A DNA stretch of 64,000 bases from DASZUK01 sp963745595 (GTDB lineage: Bacteria; Actinomycetota; Acidimicrobiia; Acidimicrobiales; RAAP-2), in assembly GCA_963745595.1 (NCBI GenBank), contig CAVUYB010000007.1, forward strand, positions 434,001-498,000, read 5' to 3'. This document shows positions 53,115-62,924 of the stretch, piece after piece. The translations under genes and the position numbers were made by a program. Position 1 is the first letter of the stretch. Every line of letters begins with the position of its first letter. The notes beneath the pieces were generated by a model. It saw only the letters and a list, made by a program, of their open reading frames with translations, was not told where the DNA came from and ran no database searches.

Positions 53115-54193
53115 GCCCGCGACTGCCGGCAGTGCCGTTGCGAGTCGTCGCCTGGAGCACCGGCAACGTCGGCCGGCACGTCCTGGCCGGGATCGACGCC
53201 CACCCCGACCTCGAGCTCGTCGGCCTCTTCGTCGCCAACCCGGCCAAGGCCGGGCGGGACGCCGGCGACCTGGCCGGCCTCGGGCGGGAGCTCGGCGTGA
53301 CGGCCACCAGCGACGTCGACGCCCTGCTCGCCCTGCGACCCGACTGCATCGTCCACTCGGCCATGGCCGACGACCGGCTGATGGAGGCCCTGGCCGACCT
53401 CGAGCGGTTCCTCCGGGCCGGCATCAACGTCGTCTCGTCCGGCCCGGTGTTCCTGCAGTACCCGGCCCCGGGCGATCCGATGGCGGCACCCCTCCGGGAG
53501 GCCGGCGCCGCCGGCGGGGCCTCCCTCTGGGTGAACGGCGTCGATCCCGGGTTCGCCAACGACGCGCTCCCCCTCGTCCTGACCGGCGTCAGCGAGCGCA
53601 TCGAAGAGGTCCGGTGCCTCGAGGTGCTGAACTACGCCACCTACAACCAGGGCACCGTGCTCTTCGACATCATGGGCTTCGCCCGGCCCATGGACCACGT
53701 GCCCATGCTGCTCCAGCCCGGCGTCCTGACGATGGCCTGGGGCAGCGTCGTCCGGCAGCTCGCCGCCGGCCTCGGCATCGAGCTCGACCGGATCGACGAG
53801 TGGTACGAGCGGGTGCCCGCCACCGACGACTTCGCGGTCGACGCCGGGCCGGTCCCCGCCGGGACGGTCGCCGGCTTGCACTTCGAGGTCCGTGGCATCT
53901 GGCACGACCGGCCGGTCGTCGTCCTCGAGCACGTCACCCGCCTCCGCGACGACCTCGCCCCCGACTGGCCCCAGCCGGCCGGGCAGGGCTGCTACCGCGT
54001 CGTCGTCACCGGCGAGCCGAACTACACCCTCGACCTCCAGCTGCTCGGCACCGACGGCGACCACAACACCGCCGGCCTCAAGGCCACCGCCATGCGGCTC
54101 GTCAACGGCGTCCCGGCCGTCGTGGCCGCGGCGCCCGGGTTGGTGACCGCCCTCGACCTGCCGACGATCACCGGCCGGGGCCTCGTCCGCTAG
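53111..54193 (+). CDS. Dihydrodipicolinate reductase-like / 2,4-diaminopentanoate dehydrogenase-like NAD(P)-binding protein
   Basis: 360 residues from the coupled GTG (VSPRLPAVPLRVVAWSTGNVG). N-terminal Rossmann domain VVAWSTGNVGRHVLAGIDAHPDLELVGLFV, then DALLALRPDCIVHSAM and GINVVSSGPVFLQYP. The C-terminal part (VNGVDPGFANDALPLVLTG, ATYNQGTVLFDIMGF, YRVVVTGEPNYTLDLQL) resembles the substrate domain of diaminopentanoate-type dehydrogenases rather than true DapB. Many actinobacterial relatives are annotated only as DapB-like and sit in lipid or steroid gene sets. Coupling with the SDR suggests consecutive redox steps on one substrate. Confidence 0.82.
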   Translation: MSPRLPAVPLRVVAWSTGNVGRHVLAGIDAHPDLELVGLFVANPAKAGRDAGDLAGLGRELGVTATSDVDALLALRPDCIVHSAMADDRLMEALADLERFLRAGINVVSSGPVFLQYPAPGDPMAAPLREAGAAGGASLWVNGVDPGFANDALPLVLTGVSERIEEVRCLEVLNYATYNQGTVLFDIMGFARPMDHVPMLLQPGVLTMAWGSVVRQLAAGLGIELDRIDEWYERVPATDDFAVDAGPVPAGTVAGLHFEVRGIWHDRPVVVLEHVTRLRDDLAPDWPQPAGQGCYRVVVTGEPNYTLDLQLLGTDGDHNTAGLKATAMRLVNGVPAVVAAAPGLVTALDLPTITGRGLVR

Positions 54194-54240
54194 GTCCGGC
54201 CCCCGCGGCCGGCCGGCACCCACGTAACCTGGCCTCGGTC

Positions 54241-55079
54241 ATGTGTGGACGGTTCGCCCTGTACACCCCGCCGGACCAGCTGGCCCGGCTCTTCGACGCC
54301 GAGCTGGCCGCCGGCGTCCCGCCCGACGACGACCCGCACTGGAACATCGCCCCCACCACCCAGGTGCTCGGGCTCCGGTTCGCCCTTTCCGACCACGAAC
54401 AGCCCGACGACGGACGGCCCGACCACCGAGCGACCACGGACGGCCCGACCACGGACGGCCGGTCGTCGACCGGTTCCGGTGGGGCCTCGTCCCGCCGCAG
54501 TCCAAGGACCCCGCCGAGGGGAGCCGCCTCTTCAACGCCCGGGCCGAGACGGTGGCCACCCGGCCGTCGTTCCGGGACGCCTTCGACCACCGGCGGATGG
54601 CCGTGCTGGCCGACGGGTTCTTCGAGTGGCGGAAGGGCCCCGGGAAGGGGCGGCAGCCGCACTACTTCTGTCGGGCCGACGGCCGGCCAATGGCCTTCGC
54701 CGGGCTGTGGGCCGACTGGCGGGACCCCCGGCCCGGGGCGGCCGACCGGCCGACCGTGCGGTCCTGCACCATCGTGACGACGACCGCCGGGCAGGACATG
54801 GACGGCGTCCACGACCGGATGCCCGTCGTCCTGGCCCCCGACATCCTCGAACGGTGGCTGGACCCGGCCGGCGCCGACCGGGAGGAGCTGCGGGCCCTCC
54901 TCCGACCGCCGCCGACCGGCACGCTCGTCCACCACCCGGTCGACCAGCGGGTGGGCAACGTCCGCCACGACGACCCCGGCCTGATCGCCCCCCTCCCGCC
55001 CGCCGCCGCCTCGTCGTCCACCTCGCCACCCACCGCGCCGCCAACGTCGTCGCCGCCCGCCCCGGCGACGCTCTTCTAA
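54241..55079 (+). CDS. SOS response-associated peptidase (SRAP, YedK/HMCES-like), frame change in a repetitive linker near 54470
   Basis: MCGRFALY start with the catalytic Cys2 that forms a thiazolidine crosslink to abasic sites. PHWNIAPTTQVLGLR carries the conserved Asn. After a low-complexity stretch of repeated CGACCACGGACGGCC-type units the frame moves by two (or minus one), continuing DRFRWGLVPPQSKD, RLFNARAETVATRPSFRDAF, GFFEWRKG (catalytic Glu), TTTAGQDMDGVHDRMPVVL (catalytic His) and NVRHDDPGL. Corrected length ~279 residues with an unusual Pro/Ser tail. The family protects abasic sites in single-stranded DNA. The short repeats in the linker may be the real cause of the frame change here. 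Confidence 0.83.
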
Positions 55080-55091
55080 GGGACGGCGAGC

Positions 55092-56663
55092 ATGGACACG
55101 GGCGCCGACGGGGGGAGCGGCGCCTTCGACCGCCGCCGGTTCCTCGGCGCCGCGCTCGCCGCCGGGGCCGGTGCCCTGACCGCCGGGTGGGCCGCCAACT
55201 CGCCGGCTTCGGCCGCGACCGTCCGGCGGGCCGCGGCCGTCCGGCCGGCCGGGTCCGACCTGGGTGCGGTCGACCACGTCATCTTCCTCATGCAGGAGAA
55301 CCGGTCGTTCGACCACTACTTCGGCACGTACCCCGGCGTCCGCGGGTTCGACGACCACCCGCGCCGCCGGCTCGGCGCCTTCTCCCAGCCGTTCCCGGCC
55401 AACACCACCCGCACGCCGACCGGGCGGCTCCTCCCCTTCCACCTCGACACCGCCACCGACCTGGCCGAGTGCACGCACGACCTCAACCACAGCTGGCTGC
55501 CGCAGCACCAGTGCCGCAACGGCGGGACGATGGACGGCTTCGTCCCGGTCCATACGTCCGCGCAGTACGAAGGCCCCGAGAACGGCGTCCTGACGATGGG
55601 CTACTACACCCGGGCCGACCTCCCCTACTACTACGCGCTGGCCGACGCGTTCACGATCTGCGACGGCTACCACTGCTCGGTCATGGGCCCGACGCACCCC
55701 AACCGGCTGATGGCCCTGTCGGGGACGATCGACCCGGACGGCATCCACGGCGGCCCGGTCCTGCTCACGAACATCGAACCGTCGGCCAAGTTCAGCGTCG
55801 ACTGGCCGACGATGCCCGAGGTGCTGGAGGACGCCGGCGTCAGCTGGAAGGTCTACACGCCCCCCGGCGACCTCTACCGGATCACCAACGACGAGGTGCT
55901 CGGCGAGACCGACGCCATCCTCCCCTACTTCTCCCAGTACGCCGACCCGGCGTCCAGCCTCTACCAGAAGGCGTTCCTCCCGCTCTACCCCACCGACTTC
56001 GCCGCCGACGTCGCCCGGGGCACGCTGCCCTCGGTCAGCTGGATCATCCCGCCCCTCGGCTACGACGAGCACCCCCCGTCGCCCCCGGCGCTCGGCGAGT
56101 GGCTGACCAACCAGGTGCTCGAGACGCTCGTCGGCCACCCGAAGGTGTGGGCCAAGACCGTCCTCTTCCTCATGTACGACGAGAACGACGGCTTCTTCGA
56201 CCATGTCCCCCCGCCGGTGCCCCCGCCGGGGACGCCGGGTGAGTACCTGACGATGAGCCCCCTGCCCGACACCGCCCAGACAGTGGCCGGACCGGTCGGG
56301 CTCGGCTTCCGCGTCCCGATGCTCGTCCTCTCCCCGTTCAGCCGGGGCGGCCACGTCTGCTCGACGACGTTCGACCACACCTCGCAGCTCCGGTTCCTCG
56401 AGGCGCGGTTCGGCGTCCGGGCCCCCAACATCTCGGCCTGGCGTCGCCGGACGGTCGGCGACCTGACCGCCACCCTCCACCTCGGCCGGCCGGACACCAC
56501 CACCCCCGCCCTGCCGTCGACGTCCCGGGACTCGGTGGCCCGGGTCACCGCGCTCGGCTGCCAGGACGGCGACCTCACCGAGACCCGGACCGACCAGCCG
56601 CCGTACCCGTTGCCGTCGGTCCAGGCCATGCCGACCCAGGAACCGGCCCGGCGACCCCGCTGA
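55092..56663 (+). CDS. Tat-exported phospholipase C / phosphoesterase (AcpA-PlcC family)
   Basis: 523 residues from ATG, 12 bases after the SRAP stop. Tat signal: DRRRFLGAALAAGAGALTAG with cleavage near PASAA. Family blocks: VDHVIFLMQENRSFDHYFGTYPGVRGF (metal/active site Glu-Asn), FTICDGYHCSVMGPTHPNRLM, YTPPGDLYRI, SVSWIIPPLGYDEHPP, LFLMYDENDGFFDHVPPP and GFRVPMLVLSPFSRGG. These are the conserved stretches of PF04185-type phosphoesterases: phosphatidylcholine-specific phospholipases C and acid phosphatases. It folds in the cytoplasm and is exported by Tat. Likely role: phosphate or headgroup release from lipids outside the cell. Confidence 0.9.
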   Translation: MDTGADGGSGAFDRRRFLGAALAAGAGALTAGWAANSPASAATVRRAAAVRPAGSDLGAVDHVIFLMQENRSFDHYFGTYPGVRGFDDHPRRRLGAFSQPFPANTTRTPTGRLLPFHLDTATDLAECTHDLNHSWLPQHQCRNGGTMDGFVPVHTSAQYEGPENGVLTMGYYTRADLPYYYALADAFTICDGYHCSVMGPTHPNRLMALSGTIDPDGIHGGPVLLTNIEPSAKFSVDWPTMPEVLEDAGVSWKVYTPPGDLYRITNDEVLGETDAILPYFSQYADPASSLYQKAFLPLYPTDFAADVARGTLPSVSWIIPPLGYDEHPPSPPALGEWLTNQVLETLVGHPKVWAKTVLFLMYDENDGFFDHVPPPVPPPGTPGEYLTMSPLPDTAQTVAGPVGLGFRVPMLVLSPFSRGGHVCSTTFDHTSQLRFLEARFGVRAPNISAWRRRTVGDLTATLHLGRPDTTTPALPSTSRDSVARVTALGCQDGDLTETRTDQPPYPLPSVQAMPTQEPARRPR

Positions 56664-56793
56664 TCCGGCGCTCAGCCGTTCGTCCGACCCACCTTCCAGC
56701 CGTTCGGCCGGCACCGGGCCCAACCAGCCGGGGCCACGACCGGCGAACCGACCGTGGCCCCGAGAGCTGGCGTGACGTACGTACCTGCTGTCG

Positions 56794-59700
56794 CTAGTCC
56801 GACATGGCGACGATGGTCGCTGTCTGGGTCAAGCGCTGTGCCGGCTGAGGTGGCGTCGCCGAACTGGAACACCTGGCCGTTGCTGGCCGTCTCCCAGTAG
56901 CCGCCGCCGTCGGCGGTGGGCACCAGGCTGACGATCGACGCCGCAGTCGTGCCGGCGACGGTGCCGTGGAAGCCGGCGTTGCCGAAGCTGAAGACCCCGC
57001 CGTCACTGGCCACCAGCCAGTAGCCACCACCAGTCGAGGTGGAGGCCATGCCGACGATCGGCTTGTTGAGGTTCAACGAACCGGTCGAGCCGCTGAAGGT
57101 GGCGTCGCCGAAGGCGAAGATGCCACCGTCACTGGCCACCTCCCAGTAGCCCTGGCCGTCGGGGGTGGTGGCGATGCCGACGATCGGCTTGTTGAGCGTT
57201 TTGCCGCCCATGGAGCCGTAGAAGGTGGCGTCGCCGAAGGCGAAGATGCCACCGTCACTGGCCACCTCCCAGTAGCCGTGGCCGTCGGGGGTGCCAGCGA
57301 TGCCGACGATCGGCTGGTTGAGGGGCTTGCCGCCCATGGAGCCGTAGAAGGTGGCGTTGCCGAAGCTGAAGATGCCGCCGTCACTGGCCACCAGCCAGTA
57401 GCCCCCGTCACCGGGCGTGGTGGCCGTGCCCACGATCGGCTTGTTGAGCGTCTGGCCGCCCATCGAGCCGTAGAAGGGGGCGTCGCCGAAGCTGTAGACC
57501 GAGCCGTTCGAAGCGACCAGGTGGTAGCCACCGCTGGTGTTGACCGGCGGCGTCGGGGGGGCCGGCGGTGCCGGCGGGGCCGGTGGCGGGGTGGTGGTGG
57601 TGACGGAGAGCGTGGCGGCATTCGATGTGGCCGTGCCGGCACCGTTGCTGAAGTGGGCCCGGTACTGGTTGGCGTTGTTCGATGTCGCCGTGGCCGGCGT
57701 GGTGTAGGCGCTGGTCAGTGTTGTGGCCGAGGCGAAGCTGTTCTTCGGCGTCCCCGGAGCGTTCGACCACGACGATCCCCCGTCGGTCGAGACCTGCCAC
57801 TGGACGGCCAGCACACTGCCGGTGGCCTTGGCACTGAACGTGGCCGAGCTCCCGGTCGCCACCGACTGGTTGGCCGGCTGGGTGACGACCGCCGGTGGCG
57901 AGGTCACGACCAGGCTCGCGGCGTTGGTGGTGGCGGTGCCGGCACCGTTGGTGAAGACCGCCCGGAACTGGTGGCCGTTGTCGGCCGCCGTGGTCGAGGC
58001 AATGGCATAGGTGGTGCCGGTGGCCCCGGTGATGGTCGACCAGGTCGAGCCGTTGGTCGAGAGCTGCCACTGGACCGTCGGGACCGGCGTGCCCGTGGCA
58101 GCGGCGGTGAAGCTGGCGGCTTGGCCGGCCGTCACTGTCTGGTTGGCCGGCTGGGTGGTGACCACCGGGGCGGTGGTCACTGTGTAGGCCAGTGTGTTCG
58201 ACACCGCGACCGGGACGATGCCCGCCCAGGTGGCCCGATAGGTGTGGGCACCGGCCGTCGGGGTGACCACCAGACTGGCCGTGCCGTTGGTGACCGGCAC
58301 GGTGCCGATGTTTGTCGTCGTTGTCCCGTGGACCTCGAAGAAGTTGACCTGGCCGCCGTTGGACGCCGGGCCCACCGTGGCCGTCAGGGTCACTGTCGTC
58401 CCGGCCGTCACCGGGCTGGCCGGACTGCCGGCCAAGGCCACCCCGGAGACGATGACCGAGCCCAAGGAGGCCGGCGTCGGGTTCGGGGCACAGCTGAAGT
58501 GAAGGCCGCCCTGGATGAACGACAACGACGAGAGGCTGACGGGGACCACCGTGCCAGGGGTCCCGGTGACTGTGGCCACCGTGCCACTCAGCCCTGTCCA
58601 ACTCACCGAGGTGGTCCCGCCCGAGGTGGTCGGGGTCTTGGCCGGCGCCGTAACGCTGCCGCCGGGCGAGAGCCCGATCGTGGCTGTGTCAAGGAGGCCG
58701 AATGTGCTGGGCCCGGTGTGGGGATCGCTGTGCAAGGTGACCTGGAGGCCGCTGATCGTGGCCTGCCCGGTATTGGAGGTGGCCGGCAGCGTGCCCGAGG
58801 CCACCACCGAGGCGGTGATCGTCGGGTCGGTGGCACTGGTGCAAACAAAAGGCGTCCCCGGTGCCGCCGTGGTGACCGAGAAGGTCGATGTGATCTGGGC
58901 GGCGTTGTAGATATTGCTCCCGCCGTACTTGAGCTCGAGGGTGTGGGTCCCGAGGCTCAGTGTCGCCGTGGCGATCGTCGCCTGTGTGAAGGCCAGGCTG
59001 CCCGCCTTGGCCGTCAAGACGGTGTGGCCGTCGACCAGGAATGTCACTGTCCCGGTGGGGGACGGGTAATAGATTGTGTTTGTTGTTGTCAACGGCGGCT
59101 GGGTGACGGTCGGGTGCACCGGGACGACGTAGCCCTTGGGGACGGCCGAGGATGGCGGAGTGGCTCCCACCGTCACTGTGATCCTTGTGGCCGGGATGAC
59201 CGTCAGGGATCCTTTTACGTAGGGCCCGTGGATCGGCACTGTTGTCTTTGTCGCCGCTGTGAACGGGGGGACGATCGTCGACCCGCTGACCGTCTGGAGA
59301 GAGGCGATCAGTGTCAGCGTCCCCAGGTTGGCCGTTCCGGTGAAGGAGATCCGGAAGGGAATGACCAGAGACTGGCCGTTGGCGGGAAGGGCGAACGACG
59401 AGGCGCTGTTGCAGGCCCCGCTTGTGCCCTTGAACGTCCCTGTGATCAGCTTTATCCCTGTCAATGTGATCGGGCACCAGGTCTGGGCCGAGTTCTCGTA
59501 GGACAATGTGACTTGGCTTGTGTGCAGTCCGGAGATCCCGTTGATCAGAAGGTGCAGCCATAGGTGTGTCCAGTTCTGCCCGGTGGTCGGGTTTGTCAGC
59601 ACCACCGAGAAGGTGGTCGGCGTCGACGACCCCCGGGTGACCGTCAACGACGTTGTGCTGAGGGCGACGGTGGGCTTGGGCTGAACCACGTAGGGCAGCG

Positions 59701-60703
59701 GCGCCGAGGTGCTGGCCGCGAACTTGGCGTCCCCCGAGTAGACGGCGGTGAGCGTCTGGCCGGTCACCGTCGGCAGGGTGGTCGTGGTGAGACTGGCCGT
59801 GCCTGTGACCACGCTCTGGGTGGCCCCGATCTGAGTGCCGCCCGCCATGAACTTCATCGTCCCGGTGGCGGTCTTGGCCGTCTGGCCGCCCGAGGCCACT
59901 GTGGCGGTGAGGGTCACCGACGTTCCCTGGAGCACCGGGCTCGGCGGGGTGGGAATGAGGGTCGTGGTGGTCGGAGTGGCCGGCGGCGGCGGCAGCACCA
60001 GTGTGCCCTGCAGGGTCAGGCTCATCACGTTGCCGGTGGACCCGGCGAAGCGGCTGTTCAGCGCTGTTCTGGCCAGCCCGCATGTTGTGAAGAGGGGAAT
60101 GGTGAAGTTGGCCTGGGAGATGGTGGCCGTGTGGGTGGTCGAGTCGTAGTGGCCTGTCAAGTTGACGTGGATCGGCTCGGAGAGACAGTGAGCGACGACC
60201 GGAGAGTGGATTGTCACGAGGGCCGACAGTGTGTCGGTGATCCGCAGCGTCCCTGTGTAGCTGAGCAGCCCGGTGGCCGTGCCGGCCGTGACCTGACCGA
60301 TGAAGATTGTCTCTGTGCTGCCTGTGTTGGTGGTGTGATACGGGCTCAGACTGATCGTCGCCCCGCTGATCGCCCCGTTTGTCGGGTCCTCGGACCCGGC
60401 CAGTGAGCCCGGCGGGGGCAGGGTGGCCGGCGGGTTGTTGTGGACGCCGAACTGGCCGGCGGTCATGGCCATGGTGAACGACGTTGTGGCGGCCGAGGCG
60501 ACGGTGGCCGACAGGCCGACGAACGAGCCGGTGACCAGCGCCGTCGCCAGTACCCCGATCGCACCCTTACGGGCGAACGACCGACGGCCGCGGCCGCCGG
60601 TCGACTCGGGCGTCGAGCTCGGAGCGGGACGGTCAGCGGGTGGCGCAGTCCCCCCACTCGAAAAACCCCGGACCTTCAGCCAGCGCAGTCCAATAACGCG
60701 CAT
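56794..60703 (-). CDS. Giant secreted Ig-domain protein with C-terminal six-repeat propeller-type module (one-base frameshift near 56830)
   Basis: ATG 60703 (MRVIGLRWLKVRG; a TTG lies one codon upstream). Long n-region then signal ARKGAIGVLATALVTGSFVGLSA, cleavage near ATVASA. Residues ~70-260 form a unique beta domain; ~260-900 several Ig-like (Big_3-type) units (SVTLTATVASGGQTAKTATGTMKF); ~870-1040 two Ig units of the QPANQTVTAGQAASFTAAATG type; a PPAPPAPPAPPTPP linker; then six 42-residue repeats (GYWEVASDGGIFAFGDATFYGSMGG in parts), as in the protein at 41988-47562 but at the opposite end. The written frame runs on to 56672, but skipping one base at ~56830 gives a natural end TQTATIVAMSD at TAG 56794. 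Corrected length ~1,302 residues. Secreted, no membrane anchor. Confidence 0.85.
56850..57530 (-). repeat. 126-bp tandem repeats encoding the 42-residue module (second locus)
   Basis: Units with landmark GCCGTAGAAGGTGGCGT recur with ~126-bp spacing across 56850-57530, six units in all. Same period and codons as the array at 46760-47300. Confidence 0.85.
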
Positions 60704-60722
60704 CAACCCCCACCCCCCTGTG

Positions 60723-60788
60723 CCGACGTTCGTCCACGTCGGCCCCTCGTATGGCCGTACCTGCCGACGTCGAGATGCTCGACGTCGG
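60723..60788. promoter_or_regulatory. Two inverted repeats in the leader of the Ig/propeller protein gene
   Basis: 60764-60788: CCGACGTCGAG-ATG-CTCGACGTCGG, perfect 11-bp arms with a 3-base loop. 60723-60742: CCGACGT-TCGTCC-ACGTCGG, 7-bp arms. Both share the ACGTCGG half-site and lie 20-85 bases upstream of the ATG at 60703. An AT-rich patch (60790-60845) just beyond them probably holds the promoter. Could be an operator pair or an RNA hairpin in the leader. Confidence 0.5.
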
Positions 60789-60940
60789 GCTAATGGTAAT
60801 CATGGTTTTCCTTTTAAATCAAGGGGGCTGGCGAGATTTTTTGGTGCCAGACCGGCGGCGTCAGGCCTGTGTGGGCTCACCGAGGACGACCCGGTTCGTA
60901 GTATGGCGACGGCCCACGACCCCGGTCCGAACGGCCGGGG

Positions 60941-61915
60941 GTGGCGCTCGGGGGGAGAAGGGGACGTGCCGACGATGACCGAAGCCGGGGTGACCGAGAC
61001 GACGACGAAGAGAGCGGCCCGGCGCAGCGGGGTAACTGGGGGCGGTGGGGCGCCGATGACGAGCGGGGGGCGCTCAACCTGATCGGGTCGGCGGAGGTGC
61101 TCGCCGGCGTGGCCGCCTGCCGGACCGGTAAGACCTACCCGCTCGGGCTCCGCGTCCAGCGCAAGGGCGTCCCGATCGTCGACTTCCGGCCGGCCCCCGA
61201 ACGGTACGCGCTCTTCCGGGACACCGACGCGGCGACGTTCCGCAAGCTCGGCTCCGACGGCACGCTCGGCTTCAACGAGGACGTCGTGACGATCCCCACC
61301 CACAACGGCACCCACATGGACGCGCTCAGCCACTGCGCGTCGGAGGGCACGCTCTACAACGGGTTCTCCGCCGACGTCGTCGAAGCCAACCGCGGCTCGT
61401 CGCGCTGCGGCGTCGAGAAGATCGGCGCGGTCGTCGGCCGGGCCGTCCTGCTCGACGTCGCCCGCCATCTCGGCGTCGACTGGTTGGAGCCCGGGCAGCC
61501 CGTGGGCGCCGACCTCCTGGAGGCTTGCCGGGCGGCCGCCGGCGTGACCCTCGCCGCCGGGGACGTCCTGCTCGTCCGCACCGGCTGGCTCGACCTCTTC
61601 GCCTCGCTCGGGCGCGGCGAGCCGGCACCGTTCGCCCAGCCCGGCCTCGACCTCAGCGCGGCCGAGTTCGTCCGGGACCACGATCTCGCCGCGGTCGGCG
61701 CCGACAACGCGGCCGTCGAGGTCATCCCGTTCGACAAGGGCGGGTACCTGCCCGTCCACGTCGTCCTGCTGCACGAGCTCGGCGTCGTGCTCTTCGAGCA
61801 CCTCGTCCTCTCGCCGCTGGCCGCCGACGGCTGCGTCGAGGGCCTCTTCGTCGCCGCCCCGCTGCTCATCACCGGCGGCTCGGGCAGCCCGGTCAACCCG
61901 GTCGTTATCGCCTGA
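60941..61915 (+). CDS. Cyclase family protein (kynurenine formamidase-like)
   Basis: The core is intact: NWGRWGADDERGALNLIG, then the metal-binding signature HNGTHMDALSH (HxGTHxDxxxH), GVEKIGAVVGRAVLLDVARHLG, AAGDVLLVRTGWL, VGADNAAVEVIPFDKG and PVHVVLLHELGVVLFEHLVLSPLA. The family contains kynurenine formamidases and isatin hydrolases that use a divalent metal to hydrolyse amides. The start is unclear: GTG 60941 keeps the frame but gives an odd Arg/Asp-rich lead; a better start by ribosome-binding site (GTG 60966 or ATG 60975) is out of frame, so a one-base deletion near 61035 is likely. Convergent with the LLM oxidoreductase. Confidence 0.8.
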   Translation: MALGGRRGRADDDRSRGDRDDDEESGPAQRGNWGRWGADDERGALNLIGSAEVLAGVAACRTGKTYPLGLRVQRKGVPIVDFRPAPERYALFRDTDAATFRKLGSDGTLGFNEDVVTIPTHNGTHMDALSHCASEGTLYNGFSADVVEANRGSSRCGVEKIGAVVGRAVLLDVARHLGVDWLEPGQPVGADLLEACRAAAGVTLAAGDVLLVRTGWLDLFASLGRGEPAPFAQPGLDLSAAEFVRDHDLAAVGADNAAVEVIPFDKGGYLPVHVVLLHELGVVLFEHLVLSPLAADGCVEGLFVAAPLLITGGSGSPVNPVVIA

Positions 61916-61958
61916 GCCGTCGGCCCAGACGCCCGCCGAGCGTACTACGTTCGGGCCG

Positions 61959-62924
61959 TCATCGTCCAAGGGCGGCGCGCACCGGCCCCAACAGCAGCTG
62001 GAGGTGCCGGAGGCTCAGGTCCTCGGGCATCCCGGCCACGGTCGCCCAGGTGTAGACGTGGACGACCGGGAGCCCGGCCGTCCGCCGGTCGAGCTGGTCG
62101 ACGGCCTCGTCCACCGAGAGGACGGCCAACCGGACGGCCACCCGAGCGCCGCCGTGGGCATGGCGGTCACCGAGCTCGTCGGCGGTGAGCGGTCGACCGC
62201 CGCCGGCCTGGCGGTAGCTGTTGAGCTGGTGGAGGTAGTGCGGGACGATGCGCGGCCACGCCTCGTCGGGGTCGTCGGCGACGATCAGGTCGACCACCCC
62301 GCCGACCCGGGCCGACGCCGGGTCGTGGCCGCCCTCGACCAGGCCGCCGACGTAGTTCTCGTACGCCTCGCGGTTCAGGCTGAGCAGGCCGGCGCCGAGC
62401 CGGCCGGCCCGGCGGGCGTTGCGCGGGCCCTGGTAGCCGAGCCAGAGCGGGAACGGGCGCTGGAGCGGCGGCGGCGTCACACCGTCCTCGTCGAGCAACC
62501 GCCGGACCTCGGCGAACGTCGCGTCGGTCGTGCCGAACCGCCCGTCGAGGTCGGCGCCGAACAACCGGTACTCGTCCTCCACGTACCCCGCGCCGAGCCC
62601 GACCTCCAACCGGCCGCCCGAGACGAGGTCGACGACCGCGGCCTCCTCGGCGATGTGGACCGGGTGGCGCAGCGGCGCCTGCACGATCGCCGTGCCGATG
62701 CGGATCGTCGTCGTCCGCGCCGCGATCGCCGCGGCCATGACCAGCGGCTGCGGCAGGTAGCCGTCGTCGAACCGGTGGTGCTCGGTCACCCACACGCTCC
62801 CGGCCCCCAGCCGTTCGGCCTCGACGATCAGGTCGAGCTGCTGGCGGTAGTGGTCGGCCCACGGCCGCCGCCAGGGGGCCGGGTTGCGCAGGTCGAGGAA
62901 GACCCCGATCCCGCCCGGGCTCAT
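61959..62924 (-). CDS. LLM-class flavin/F420-dependent oxidoreductase
   Basis: 321 residues from ATG 62924, whose bases overlap the stop of the amidohydrolase (ATGA 62921-62924). TIM-barrel LLM pattern: GIGVFLDLRNPAPWRRPWADHY, GAGSVWVTEHHRFDDGYLPQPLVMAAAIAART, IRIGTAIVQAPLRHPVHIAEEAAVVDLVSGGR (quoted in parts) and LEVGLGAGYVEDEY. The EHHRFDDGYLP segment is typical of the bacterial luciferase-like monooxygenase subgroup. Translational coupling with the amidohydrolase suggests both act in one degradative pathway, with the LLM enzyme as oxygenase or reductase. Confidence 0.87.
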   Translation of the reverse strand: MSPGGIGVFLDLRNPAPWRRPWADHYRQQLDLIVEAERLGAGSVWVTEHHRFDDGYLPQPLVMAAAIAARTTTIRIGTAIVQAPLRHPVHIAEEAAVVDLVSGGRLEVGLGAGYVEDEYRLFGADLDGRFGTTDATFAEVRRLLDEDGVTPPPLQRPFPLWLGYQGPRNARRAGRLGAGLLSLNREAYENYVGGLVEGGHDPASARVGGVVDLIVADDPDEAWPRIVPHYLHQLNSYRQAGGGRPLTADELGDRHAHGGARVAVRLAVLSVDEAVDQLDRRTAGLPVVHVYTWATVAGMPEDLSLRHLQLLLGPVRAALGR

